This document shows positions 44,501 through 56,123 of a DNA stretch of 64,000 nucleotides, in pieces. Under the pieces are notes generated by a model. It ran no database searches, had not been told where the DNA came from, and saw only the letters and a list, made by a program, of their open reading frames with translations. Where the stretch lies: the NCBI GenBank assembly GCA_030512335.1, contig JAULSU010000004.1:4030001-4094000 (forward strand). The letters are read 5' to 3'. The number at the start of each line of letters is the position of its first letter. The first letter of the stretch is position 1. A program made the position numbers and the translations under genes. The stretch comes from Immersiella caudata. Lineage: Eukaryota; Ascomycota; Sordariomycetes; Sordariales; Lasiosphaeriaceae.

Positions 44501-47500
44501 CAGCTGTTTGTGGATGGTCTCAATATCTACGGTCATCGCCTCTTCGGTTTACCCCCAACGGAGCCCACTTACCTCTGCAACTGGGACATCTCTGCAGGTG
44601 CTGTTTCAGGAGAGTGTTCAGCCGAGTTTCTAACCACACTTATCAGCGGGGGAAAGGCGTTTGCGTTCTCCTTTGATGATGATGAAAACGCACTGATATC
44701 TCTCTCGTCGATCGTAGTGTACGACGTCACCTTTCTCCGCGCCGCGGTCCAGTCTGTTCGTCTCTGGCTTCACATCGACGAGGCCGCGTTCCTTATCTCG
44801 ACGGGAGTGATCGAGGCAAACTACAACGACTGGGCAAGATCGCATTATTCGAGGCGAGCCGACATCAAGATTCCCGCTATCAAGTTGTCATGCGTGAATG
44901 CCGAATCTGCAGCGCGATATAAAGGTCGATCCCACCACCCCGTGGAAACGGATGCTCTGCTAGAGACTAGCCTCCGCGCGGCTATCATAGGAAGGAAAGT
45001 CAACTTTTCAAACGAGAGAAAACTGCAGCAAGAGCTGGTCCGTCGCGAGGATCAACGTACACGTAGGACACCCTTCCTGCTTCTTCCCGACGTGTTAGGC
45101 GACGACTTCGTTCCGGATGTGTTAGATCCCCCTGCGCAAAGCGTTCCCATGGTTCCCTTGCCTATTACCGCCGAGAATATCGAGGACGATGAGACGTCAT
45201 TGAATTCTAGAGGAACATCAAGGCGCTCTAGGGGACTCCGTCACAAGAGCTCATTCTTGTCACTTTCAAGCTCCGAGACAAACAGCATCCTCAAACCGTT
45301 CAGCTCTAAGCGGTCAAGTGGAAAATCCAGGCTCGGCGATCGCCTTCATCCTCTCACCTCCCTTGAGCAGAGCGGAAACAGAGCTCATGCCCGGGAACTT
45401 TCTGTGTCCACCCGTCATTCAGCCTTCTACAGCGCGGCCGGGGACTACCCAGACCGCCAAGATGTCTCCCACAACACCGTTGCATTTTCCAGCCCCTATT
45501 TTGCACCCTACTTTCCGCTTGAAAACACAAGGCCGAGTCACAGAGAAGCCATGACTCAAAGCATTGAGGAAGAGGTCATGGAGGCAGACGACGAAAACAT
45601 CACCAAATTCGACCTAGGAGACGTTGATCCGGATCTTCTTGACGAGGATTGCGCATATTCCAGTATCATTCTCGAGACTCCGTCAGGATTGACAGCATTT
45701 TGCAATCCAACATCTATGCGACACGCTGCAGCCCTGTTGTCGGCTCTTCAGCCCACCAATCCCGAGGATATTCTAGACTCCATCCAAATTGACGCTATGA
45801 AGGAAATTTTTGGGAGTCAGAAAGAACAGAAAATGAAAGGCCAGATCCAAGATATTCTGGTCAGGATACCACAGATCAACTTTCGCTTCTTGAACGCCGA
45901 CTCGACCTCATTCGCACCTCCCACCGGAGAGCAGGATCAGTTCGACATGTGCCTCAAAAAGCTTGCACTTGCATCGAGGTCCGAGACAAAATGGAGCGAC
46001 AGCATCAAGCCAGAGTCCAAAGAAGCCCGTAGCTCTTTACATTTGAGGCTCGACACCGTAGAATTATCAGCAGTCGAGCGGAACAACGGCCTAGACGATC
46101 CACAGGCAGTTGCTTTGGTTCAAGTTCGAAATATCATGGCCTCGCTGGGAAACAAAGGCATCACCTATCTGGATGTGGAGGTTGGGAACATCCAGGGTAA
46201 CGCTTCTTCCCAGAAAATCGAGTACTTCGCGTCCCTGGTTCACCGCACCAGTGTGCTGGGATCCGAACTCGGCACCGTATTCAAGGAGGCATCGCGACAA
46301 GAGACGCTGAGGGTGCAGAGCCTGGTGCAGCGGCTTGTGGATGCCGGGCAGGGTGCTCCAGATCCATCCGTCTTAGTTCGCCCCTCTGCCGTTCTCCGTT
46401 CTGCCTCTCAACACCTTCGTACTTACGACTCCTGGAAGCTTTCCATGCGTCTTCGCCAGATTTGGGCTGTTCAGTCGGCTACAGACAAGGAGCAGTTTAC
46501 ACTCGACTGTCTCAATGTATCCCAAAGTATTGAACCCAGTTCTGCTAGGGAGAATGTGGTCGCAGCGTTTCACAAATGGCGAAGCTGGGACTTGGAGAAT
46601 CTTGAAGACAGCGCTCTCTTGAACTTGGTCTTTGGGCCATCCTCCACCAAGTTCAGATCAACACCCTCCAACCCAACCCTCGCCGTCGTGCGACTCAAGC
46701 GCTTCCAGCTTGCGCTCGATCCCGGACCTAAGCAAAACGAAATGAACTTCTTGGACGTCACTGCAAGGCTCGAAAACAAAGTGGTGGGCCCGGATGAGCA
46801 CAGCACAGAAGGAGCGGGCGAGACTGTTCCAGAGATTGTTCCAGAGATTGTCATGACGCTGAACTGTGGCGAGGCCGCTGTCAATCTCAACTGGGAGCTG
46901 TGTGAGATGGCAGGCGATATCCTGCGGATGATCAAGAGGATGGGATCCCCACCGACACCGATACCTGATCCAGCCCCAACATCGCTGATCCCAAAGAAGG
47001 CTCGAGAACGGACATTTCACTGCGTCTTGTCCCTTGGTCACGGCTCAGTGGCGTTGGAGGCAATCAACCTTCACACCATCTCCTCTGGGCATGGTATCAA
47101 TGCCTCGTTACTGGCCAGGCAAGGAACAAGCAACCTGGTAAACTCAAATTTGATTCTTAGTTGCGATACGATCAACTCGAGCCTCCGGAGTCATTCCCAG
47201 AGTCTTGCAAAGTTCGTGATGGAAAGCCCAAGCATTTTCGTTTCCCATGAGCTGCAAACAACCAACACAACCGATTCTCACACTATCAAAACAACGGCCA
47301 GCAGCCGATACCTGAGCCTTGTTGTCAAGCAAGACCCAATTAATTTGGCGGAAATACTAGATCTCGTGGTACAAGATGAAGTCGCTCAACTCTACAGGCT
47401 AAAGAATCAGCTCCCGACATCGCCCAGGGCGCATTCGCCCAACAAGAAGAAAATTACGGAGCGGCTATCGGCCTTCAGGGTCAACGTTGCCATGTTCATG

Positions 47501-50500
47501 GACGAGTACACGGTCAGCGTGCCGTTGCTCCGGACGCTAACGTACACGGTCAACGGAACGGTCTCCAGAGCGGCCATGGCAGCGAATTTTGGAAAGGAGA
47601 TCATCTTTGATTTTGACATCAAGGAAAACTCGCATGAGATGCAGATCAAGGTGGATAGCATTGCCAGAAGCATTTCACTCCTTCAGATTCCGCCCACAAA
47701 CGGGAGGGTCCGGAGCCATATGGACCGCGGAGAGCACTGCGTCAGTGTATTCGCCTCGCTCGAGCTGGTGCAGTTGGACGCCTCGGCCGTCTACAGCTTG
47801 CTCTCCGCATTGAACCGACCAGAGATTTCCAACGTCATAAATGAGCTGCAGCAACAGGGCAAGCTGATACAAGAGCACCTCAGGGACATAAGTGGCGAGC
47901 AACGTCCTGCAGCCTCTCGTGCACGCGAGGATAATTCGGCCGTTCTCGCCTACACTGTGAACCTGACGTTCGCTGGGTTCGAGGTCTTTGGAAACAGCCC
48001 GTTGAAGTCTGACGAGGCGCCGCTTGCCCACATCTTATTTGCCATGGACAGCATCCACCTCAGGATCGCTAACCGGCTTGAGCAGGACGGGCCAGTCCTT
48101 GTTTACCCAGAACTCCATGCCAATCTTCGGCACATTGTCTTCGAGATTCGCAAGGGCACTGTAGAAGCCATGGAATCATGTGGCAATCTCGCGTTCGGCG
48201 CCTTGGTCACTGCGTCGTCGCGTCCGGGTGACGACGGAAAAGACAGGAGGTTCTTCGACGTCAAGAGCGACGCTTTCGAAGTCAACCTATCACCCGAAAC
48301 GGTGTCGACGGTTGTGGATGTCCTGGGATACATGGGTGACAAAATCAAGGACCTCGACACATCCCGTGAGCTCGAGTATCTCAGAAAACTGCGGCAGTCC
48401 AAGCCGCGGATTGCTATCAATGATGCCGAACAGGAGGAGGAGGCAGATATCATTGATCAGTTTTTCTCATCCATCACATACACGTTTGAGATCTGCGACA
48501 TCCAGCTGGCGTGGCTGGTCAACAAGCGAGACGAAGAACCGAGCGTGGGCAAGGAGGATCTGGTGCTGTCTCTCCAGAGAATCGAGTTTGGCACACGAAC
48601 GAGAAACTCTGCAAGACTGACCATTGAAAATCTCCAACTCCAAATGGTTCCCCCACTGCATGGCAAAGGGCTCCGATCAGCTAATTCGGCTCTCCTTCCC
48701 GAGGTCATATTCCAGATCGCATACGTGTCGACATCAGAGGCTCGCCGGCTAGCATTCCAGGCGGTGGGCAAGTCGGTTGATATCCGGTTGACATCGGGCT
48801 TCATCGTCCCCGCTGCGAATATCAGTGATTCCCTCACGCTATCCCTCAAGAACGCCCAAGAGGCTTCTCAGAACTGGATCCCTGTTTCACCTGTGGTCGT
48901 CACCGCGGACTCTGCAACTGTTGAGGAAAAGGCACCAGAGGTTCGGCAGGGCAGCATCCTCGGGACAAGGAGATTGGAGTCTCTCCTGGTTGATGCAGAC
49001 TTCGCCGGTGCTGTAGTTTATTTGACCGGCAAAAAGGCGACTGACGATGGGCCTTCCTTTTACCCACCAGGCGTACCCAGCAAACGAGGCCAATTCGGAC
49101 AAGAGGAGTCGACGAGTAGTACAGCCCTCAGGTCGCCTGGACTTGCGCTCAAGGTTGAGTTCCGCGATGATGGAAAAGAGGATCCCTCCCTCTACGGTGA
49201 GGTGAAGATTGATGCGTCAAGCAACATCCTATATCCGTCGGTCGTGCCGTTGATCGTCGACATTAGCAATAGCATCAAGGCCGTGGTCAGTAGCCGTGAT
49301 GACGGGTCGATGCCTACCGTGCAGCCGCCAGAAGTGGCGCCGGGATCGGAGGAGCCAGAAGAGGACAACATCCTAGCCGCCGACCCAACGGCTGTGCTGG
49401 GCCGAATGAAGCTGAATCTAGGCCTGCGCATCCGCAAACAAGAGTTCTCGCTGAGCTGCCAACCCATCGCACGGGTCGCAGCAACGGCCAGCTTCGAAGA
49501 TGTGTACTTCACGGCGAATACGGTTCGCTCGGCAGACCAGGGAAATTTCTTCGCCATCTCGGGAGCTTTCACCAACCTGCAGGCATCGGCGCAGCACGTC
49601 TACTCGAGGGAGTCAACTGGCAGCTTTGAGGTTGATTCCATCGTTGTCTCGCTCATGAACAGCAAGCACGTAAGCGGCACTAATGGTGTGTTTGCGATCC
49701 TCAAAGTCAGCCCGATGGAGGTGTCTGTCAATGCGAAGCAGCTGCAAGACTTCATGCTCTTCCGCGAGATCTGGCTGCCCCAAGATATTACGGAGAGCGC
49801 CGCGGGCACCGTGCCAAAGCTAGCCACCGAGACATCCCAGGGCCGCCTCGTGCAGCGATACCAGCAGGTGGCCGCCACGGCGGCGTTCCCATGGACGGCC
49901 AGCATCTCCATCTCGGCCCTCAAGATCAATGTCGACCTCGGCCAGGCGCTGGGCAAAGCGAGCTTCGCCATCAACGAGTTTTGGATATCCTCCAAGAAGA
50001 CGTCAGACTGGGAGCAGAATCTCTGTCTCGGTTTCAAGATGATTGGCGTCGAAAGCACTGGTCGCATGAGCGGCTTTGTAGCTCTGCAAGACTTCAAGCT
50101 GCGGACCTCGATCATGTGGCCAGAGCGAGAACAAGCACTCAACGAGACGCCTATGGTCCAAGCCTCTGTGGGCTTCAGCCAATTCAGATTCAAGGCGGCG
50201 TTTGACTACCAGGCCTTCCTCGTAGCCGACATCACGTCGCTAGAGTTCCTGATGTACAATGTCCGGCGCAGCCGAGAAGGGAGCGGCGATCGGCTCGTGG
50301 CCATATTCGATGGCGAAGCGGTCCAAGTGTTCGGGACCACCACCTCGGCAGCCCAGGCTGTGGCCCTTTACCAGGCCTTCCAGCGTCTGGTGCAGGAGCG
50401 TAAAGCCAACTTTGAGTCCTCGCTGAAGGAGATTGAGAAGTTCATGAAGCGTAAATTCGTCTCAGCGCCCGCTGTCATCCAGCGCCTCAGCATCGCCAAA

Positions 50501-51349
50501 TCAACACCCGAAGATGACGTGCTCCTCAAATCGCCCATCTCACTCGACACAGACGTCGTGGTCACTCTCAAGGCGCTCAACCTTGGCGTCTTTCCGAGCA
50601 CATTCTCAGACCATCAGGTCTTCAAGATGGAGGCGCTCAACGCGCAAGCGCGCTTTGCAGCCAGCATCGTCGACGCACGCATCCACAGCATCCTCGGGCT
50701 CACCCTAGGCCAGTTACGCATCGGTCTGGCCGGTGTCAGGTCAGCGGGCGCGCCGAAGACAGTCAGCGAACTGTCGGTCGAGGACGTGGTACAAAGCGCG
50801 ACAGGTTCCCGCGGTGGCACCATCCTCAAGGTCCCACAGGTAGAGGCGGTGATGCAAACGTGGCAGCGCCCCGACTCCAAGCACATTGACTACATTTTCA
50901 AGAGCGCGTTCGAAGGCAAAGTAGAGGTCGGATGGAACTACAGCCGCATCAGCTACATTCGCGGTATGTGGGGAAAGCATGCCAAGGCACTCGCGCAGAC
51001 GTGGGGGAGGGAGTTGCCGCCGGTTACCGCCATTCGTGTCACGGGCGTGCCGGAGAGTCCGGGAGAGGAGAAGAAGACAAAGGAGCCGGGCACGGGTACG
51101 GGAGAGGCAGCGAAAATCACAGCCGAGGTTAAGGTGCCAGTGAGCAGGTACGAATATACAGCCTTGGAGCCGCCCGTGATTGAGACGCCGCAGTTGAGGG
51201 ATATGGGCGAGGCGACACCTCCATTGGAGTGGATCGGGTTAAACAGGGATCGGTTGCCGAATCTGACGCACCAGATTGTAATTGTGAGTTTGCTGGAGCT
51301 CGCGGGGGAGGTCGAAGATGCGTATTCGAGGATATTGGGGAGCTCTTAG
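41508..51349 (+). CDS. CSF1: Csf1, bridge-like lipid-transfer protein (BLTP1 family)
   Basis: Three exons, 41508-41560, 41625-41660 and 41713-51349 (introns of 64 and 52 nt), give 3241 residues, the largest gene here. The N-terminus MSASNAGTPLDNGPEFN leads into a transmembrane segment split across the introns (SLFLGSLIGCG then VVFLLYFNRVFASVV). The family start follows: YRVYIDIQALQISLLAGRIFF, RYHGNNETIFVQNGYITWAYWLRR. The rest is a very long chain of beta-rich repeating-groove segments with low-complexity inserts (about 150-240, 1150-1230). Yeast Csf1 and animal BLTP1/Tweek form long hydrophobic channels bridging the ER to other membranes. Csf1 is needed for cold growth and GPI-anchor lipid supply. 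The identity rests on the N-terminal motifs and size; the body is poorly conserved. Further small in-frame introns inside the long exon cannot be excluded. Confidence 0.93.
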
Positions 51350-53267
51350 AATCCACTTTCGGCTGTCGAAGTGGTTGGATATAGCAGAATTATGTGTACA
51401 TAAAAATGGGGAGGAGATAATGGTAATGCAGACATGAGTTCTAGATGGACTTTAGAATGTCAGTGAGGCACCTGTTGAACACACCCAGTAACTTCATTCA
51501 GCTGAAGTCGGGGCGGGGGTGGAAGGTCAGAGCTAATGGTCATGCGGCGGGAGTTATCGACGCATCAAGTTGGCGCGCAAGTTTCATCTAAAACGATGAC
51601 TCTCTTTCGCCGTCACTAGCAGGGTGAGCGCTGCAACGTCACAAGCCTGTGAAGCTGAAACCCGAACAGCTTCCGTCTCGCTCCCAGCAGTCTGGATCCA
51701 AACCCCTCATAAGAGGCGCACCGCGCAGCCTCAGCCACATTTAACAGGTATTGTACCACTGTACTAACAGTGCGATACGTCCCATGCCATCCATCGCAAT
51801 AGTGAACTCGGAGTGCGCTGCATCCTAAAAACTCGGGCGCTGATGAAAATCAGGAGGCTTCTCAGTTGTCCCCACTAAGCTCGGGGGTCGGCTTAGGATC
51901 CGAGATGCAAGTCATGTGTGCAGCTTGTCTGATGCTCTCTTTCTGCTTGGAATCTGCTGTGCTTTCTTGCTTGTTCAAGGTGAGCTGAGGGACATGGCAG
52001 GGTGTCTTTGGTTGTGGAAGCATGGGGTAGGCTTGGCAAAACTGGGGAAACGGGAAACAAGCATCGTGGCGTCGGCCAAGCGACTTGGCGAAAGCTTGTG
52101 TTGGGGGAGCGGGCAACGGGAGGTGGGTTTGGTGGGGGGAAGGAATGACAACTGGGCTTATAGGAGGGGGTACATAAGGGTTTGGGGGGATGGAGGGTAG
52201 AGGGTTTGGTTTCACTGTTCCTGGTTTAACTACTGGTTGTGGAGAAGATTTGGTTGTACGTCATTTGGGTGTTGCTTCGGCATTTGCGTGGCAGTGACTT
52301 CTTGTGCCTCGTGCCAAACGGTACGGAGATACTTCTAGGAGTTCCGGAGCCGTTGGGCTGGGGCCAGGAAGCCGGAACCAATCGAAATATCAACACCTAT
52401 GTTATGGAGTCTGTTGAAGGCAGTGGTTGCTTTCCGTGCCGTATGGCTATGATCAATGCCCTCAGACGCAAGTCGCCAGCTACCTCCCATTTGAGGAGGA
52501 AGCAATGGACAGGAACGGTCTTTCCTCCGCCTTGATTCATCCCATGTTTACCCTTCCCCGGCGCCAGAAAATTGATGATCGGGAAAATTCACCCCACACG
52601 CAAACATGAACAGATCGCGCGGGTAGATATGAATCTGCAGACCTCCGTGCACCTGCATTTTGATTCTCCCTCGGCCCTCGCCGTCCTTCACCCTCCTACC
52701 TCTGATACCTAAAACCAACCTCTAGGGAGTGGTAACATACTTACCTTGTATCTACCTTCTTATTTCGCATCCCTATCCTCTCCATCGACAACCGAACCAA
52801 CAGCGGCCCACAAAAAAAAAACGTTGAGCCGTCTGCAGGTCCCAGACGCCGGTAACGACCACGCTGCTCCGTCGTCATCGTGGCGCGCAATCAGCGCACC
52901 GCATCGTCTCTGCTCAACTTGAGAACTCTACTTTGGCGCTGCCACTCCGGTCCCTGTTCGCCCCCTGGGTTGGACTTTATCTTTTCCTAGAGCTTTGCCT
53001 CGCGCAAGCTCGACGCCATGTCCTGTAGGTTGAACCCGTCGCGCGGAAACTAGCAAACCCTCTTCCTGCTGGTAACTCGCATTACCCACTTCACCTTTCA
53101 CAGCCCCCCATATCCTGGCTCGGCCCGCCAACCTATCATACTCATCCTTCATCGCTTTCACTTGCTCGGTTCAATCACCACACGATCATGGCTGCCCAGC
53201 AACTTTGAGTGCTGACTGATACCCCATCGGACCGCCACACCATCTTATTTTCACCCTTTCTCTAACC
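51350..53267. other. Intergenic, promoter/leader of the exchanger gene
   Basis: 1.9 kb without a supported gene. The part next to the exchanger start (about 52650-53260) is C/T-rich, as in a long transcribed leader. Open frames of about 100 codons here lack protein-like composition. Confidence 0.5.
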
Positions 53268-55052
53268 ATGGCATCCACAGTCAACAACTTTCAAACCAGA
53301 CGGGCCGCCTACAGCGCAAGCCGCAGCAATGGCGAGTCTGGTTGGAAAAGCTTCTTCCACAACATCATGGGTGCCAAACCGCAATCAGATCCGTGGAACG
53401 AGATAGAGTCCCAGCGTGGGATAGCCGAAAGCAAAGTTGAATCTCCAGAAGACCACTCACCCACAAACGGCAGCCCCGGACCTAGCGGGGAACCAGAGGC
53501 AGAGAATGGCGCCGCCAATGCGGGAGATGGAGTTCGTCGGCGGATCACCAAGGATAGGGATCCAACTCCGAGACCCAACACGGAGCAGTCGGATTCAGTC
53601 GGCAAGGAGAAAAAGCAGAGGACTTTTTTCAAGCATATTGAGCCGAAGGAGCCGTTTACAGTTCGGAATCAGATCCAACGGACACTGTTTGGCTCATGGA
53701 TCAATATCCTTTTGATCGCAGCACCGGCCGGAATCGCAATCAACTATGTACACTTCGTCAGCCGCGTCGCCGTGTTCGTCGTCAACTTTATCGCAATTGT
53801 TCCACTGGCTGCCATGCTCAGCTTTGCTACCGAGGAGATTGCCCTGAGGACTGGCGAGACACTTGGTGGCCTCCTCAACGCCACCTTTGGGTGAGTTTAG
53901 TATATTAAGCACACCTGAATCGCTGACTAACTGGAGTTTTTCAGCAACGCCGTTGAGCTGATAGTGGCTGTTATTGCGCTTGCCCATGGGGAGGTGGTAA
54001 TCGTGCAAACGTCGCTCATCGGTAGCATTCTCTCTAACCTGCTTCTCGTCTTGGGGATGTGCTTCTTCTTTGGAGGTCTGCGCCGGCGCGAGCAGTTCTT
54101 CAACACCACCGTTGCCCAAACGTCAGCAAGCCTGCTAGCCCTTGCCGTGGCCGCAGTCATCGTTCCAACGGTATTTGACATATCGAGCAATACACCACAA
54201 AGCGATGTTGCCAGGCTTTCGCGGGGTACTTCGCTCATCCTACTCTTCGTTTATGCCGGGTATCTCTTGTTTCAGCTCAAGACACATTCGAGCGTTTTCG
54301 CGGAGGAGAGCCAGAAGGTTGAAGCGAAGCCGTTCAAGCGATCTATGAACGGCCTCAAGGATGGCGCGATTGCGCAGGGGTTTGTCCAGAGCGCGGGAAT
54401 CATGGGAGGGCATGCTCTCAGCCAGCAGCGCACCGGAAACGAAAAGCTACGTGAGCTGCTCACCACCCCCCCCAAGAAGGAGGAGGATGAGGGAGAGGAG
54501 CCGCAGCTGCATTTCATCGTCGCCGTCGTCGCGCTCTTGATATCCACCGTCATCATCGCTTTCTGTGCTGAATTCATGGTCGACGGCATCAGTGCAATCA
54601 CAGAGGGCGGCGGTATCAGCGAGGAGTTCGTCGGTCTAATCCTCCTGCCTATCGTCGGAAATGCCGCCGAGCACGCGACTGCCGTTACAGTCGCGATCAA
54701 GGACAAGATGGACCTGGCTATTGGCGTCGCTGTGGGCTCGTCCATGCAGGTCGCACTCTTCGTTATCCCGCTTCTCGTGATGATCGGTTGGGGCATGGGC
54801 GTGGACGCCATGGGCCTATCTTTCGACCCTTTCCAGGTCGCTGTGCTTTTCGTGGCCGTATTACTGGTAAATTATCTCATCGCTGATGGAAAGAGCCACT
54901 GGCTCGAAGGGATGCTTCTGATGTGTCTGTACTGCATCATCGCTGTTTGTTCCTGGTGTATGTTTGACCTCATTGCTCGCGAGGTGGTTCCACTGACGTG
55001 TCTCGTGCTAATAGGGTATCCCACCGACCACCGCGATGGAGCAACAGAATAA
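53268..55052 (+). CDS. Vacuolar-type Ca2+(cation)/H+ exchanger, CaCA family
   Basis: Three exons, 53268-53890, 53945-54957 and 55015-55052, give 557 residues. The introns are 54 nt and 57 nt, the second in frame and stop-free. A hydrophilic cytosolic N-terminus (1-125) precedes about eleven membrane spans. Both signature repeats are clear: c-1 GNAVELIVAVIAL (about 208-220) and c-2 GNAAEHATAVTVAIKDKMDLA (about 446-466), each with the Glu that binds the ion, linked by an acidic loop (KKEEDEGEEP) as in CAX/Vcx1 proteins. Members use the proton gradient to load calcium (or Mn2+/K+) into the vacuole. Filamentous fungi have several paralogues, so the exact member is not fixed. The last exon replaces a hydrophobic read-through with a short polar tail (YPTDHRDG). 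Confidence 0.92.
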
Positions 55053-56123
55053 GCAGCATATTAAGGTCCGACTGAGGTCTAATGACCAGGAACAGGTGGG
55101 GGAGAGGACGGTCACGATATTACATGTTTGGGCACATATTTGGCTCTCTGTACATCCTGAATACCACTCACTGGTACATATTCAGCCTTGGGTCTACATA
55201 CTGCTGAGCCGCATTGACCTGGCGTTGGGTTTCAAGTTTTAATCTGCGTAAAGGAGCATTACTGGCTTTCCTCTGCGTTTTTGTTTGATGGCTTCTGTGG
55301 GTGCCCACAGTTCGTACATGCAAGGCGTAATCTGGCTGGTCGCGGAATTCTGTGGTTGAGGAAAATCGCGGAGCATTCCTGTTTACTATGCAATGTTTCT
55401 TCTGTTACAAGATAAGAGAAATTAGATGTTGATCATCGACAAACAACCTAGGAAGAGCGATACCTCCTGACAATAAACTCAAAGGAGGTAAAAGTTGGTA
55501 ACCCCAAGATTCGGGGCAGTGGGCAATGGCGTTGTGGCGGAAACGAATATCCCTGTGCTAGGACTACCTCCGGCGGTTATTGCAGCAGCGAATGCAGCAG
55601 GGAACAGTAACAACAATGGGCTGGGGTTGGAGAGTGCGAGTTTTACGCCTCGGGTGAGCAGTCCGGCGTTGACGCACGCCTCTCAGCTCTTTGGGAGAAG
55701 GGGGAGCGCGCAGGATGCCATGTTGGGGCTGAGGATGACAAGTGGAAGTAGCCTGGGTGGGAGTGGTCTTGGTTCTAGTGCCTGCAGTGGTGATATGTCT
55801 GGAGATAGAGGGTTGTGAAGAGCTCTGATATGGAAGAGCTTGTGGTAGCATAAGTGATTCGAGGTCTCGAGAGTCAGCAAGGTCAAGAAATTTTCCCATA
55901 CTCGATAATTACCTATATATGTCTTGATGACCCACGCTCCACATATTCCTACATACATACAAGCTCCCCTATTTTTGCCTCCCCGAAGAGGAGAGAGGGC
56001 AATCTACATGACGGATGACGTCTGTTCTGTTATCCAAAGCTGGACTCAACTCGAGTCCCAAGTATCAAATACCACGCAAACGATGTTGAGCGCCAAACCC
56101 TTCACAGTTCGCCTGCGTTGGGC
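55053..56123. other. Convergent region with an orphan open frame
   Basis: Holds the 3' flanks of the exchanger (+) and RBR ligase (-) genes. The only protein-like sequence is the open frame ending at 55818 (listed separately). Confidence 0.5.
55495..55818 (+). pseudogene. Possible orphan C-terminal exon (unidentified)
   Basis: An open frame of 107 codons without an ATG near its start. It reads IPVLGLPPAVIAAANAAG, then Asn/Gly/Ser-rich sequence with ASQLFGRRGSAQDAMLGL near the end, and a TGA at 55816-55818. The composition resembles the disordered C-terminus of a fungal regulatory protein. No exon, start or splice acceptor with a convincing partner lies in the 440 bp upstream, where the exchanger gene ends. 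It may be the broken end of a rearranged gene or a chance frame; no function is proposed. Confidence 0.3.

Noticed and set aside
47000..48000. Several 60-150 codon frames within the CSF1 exon on both strands
   Set aside because: All are shadows of the single continuous 9.6-kb CSF1 frame.
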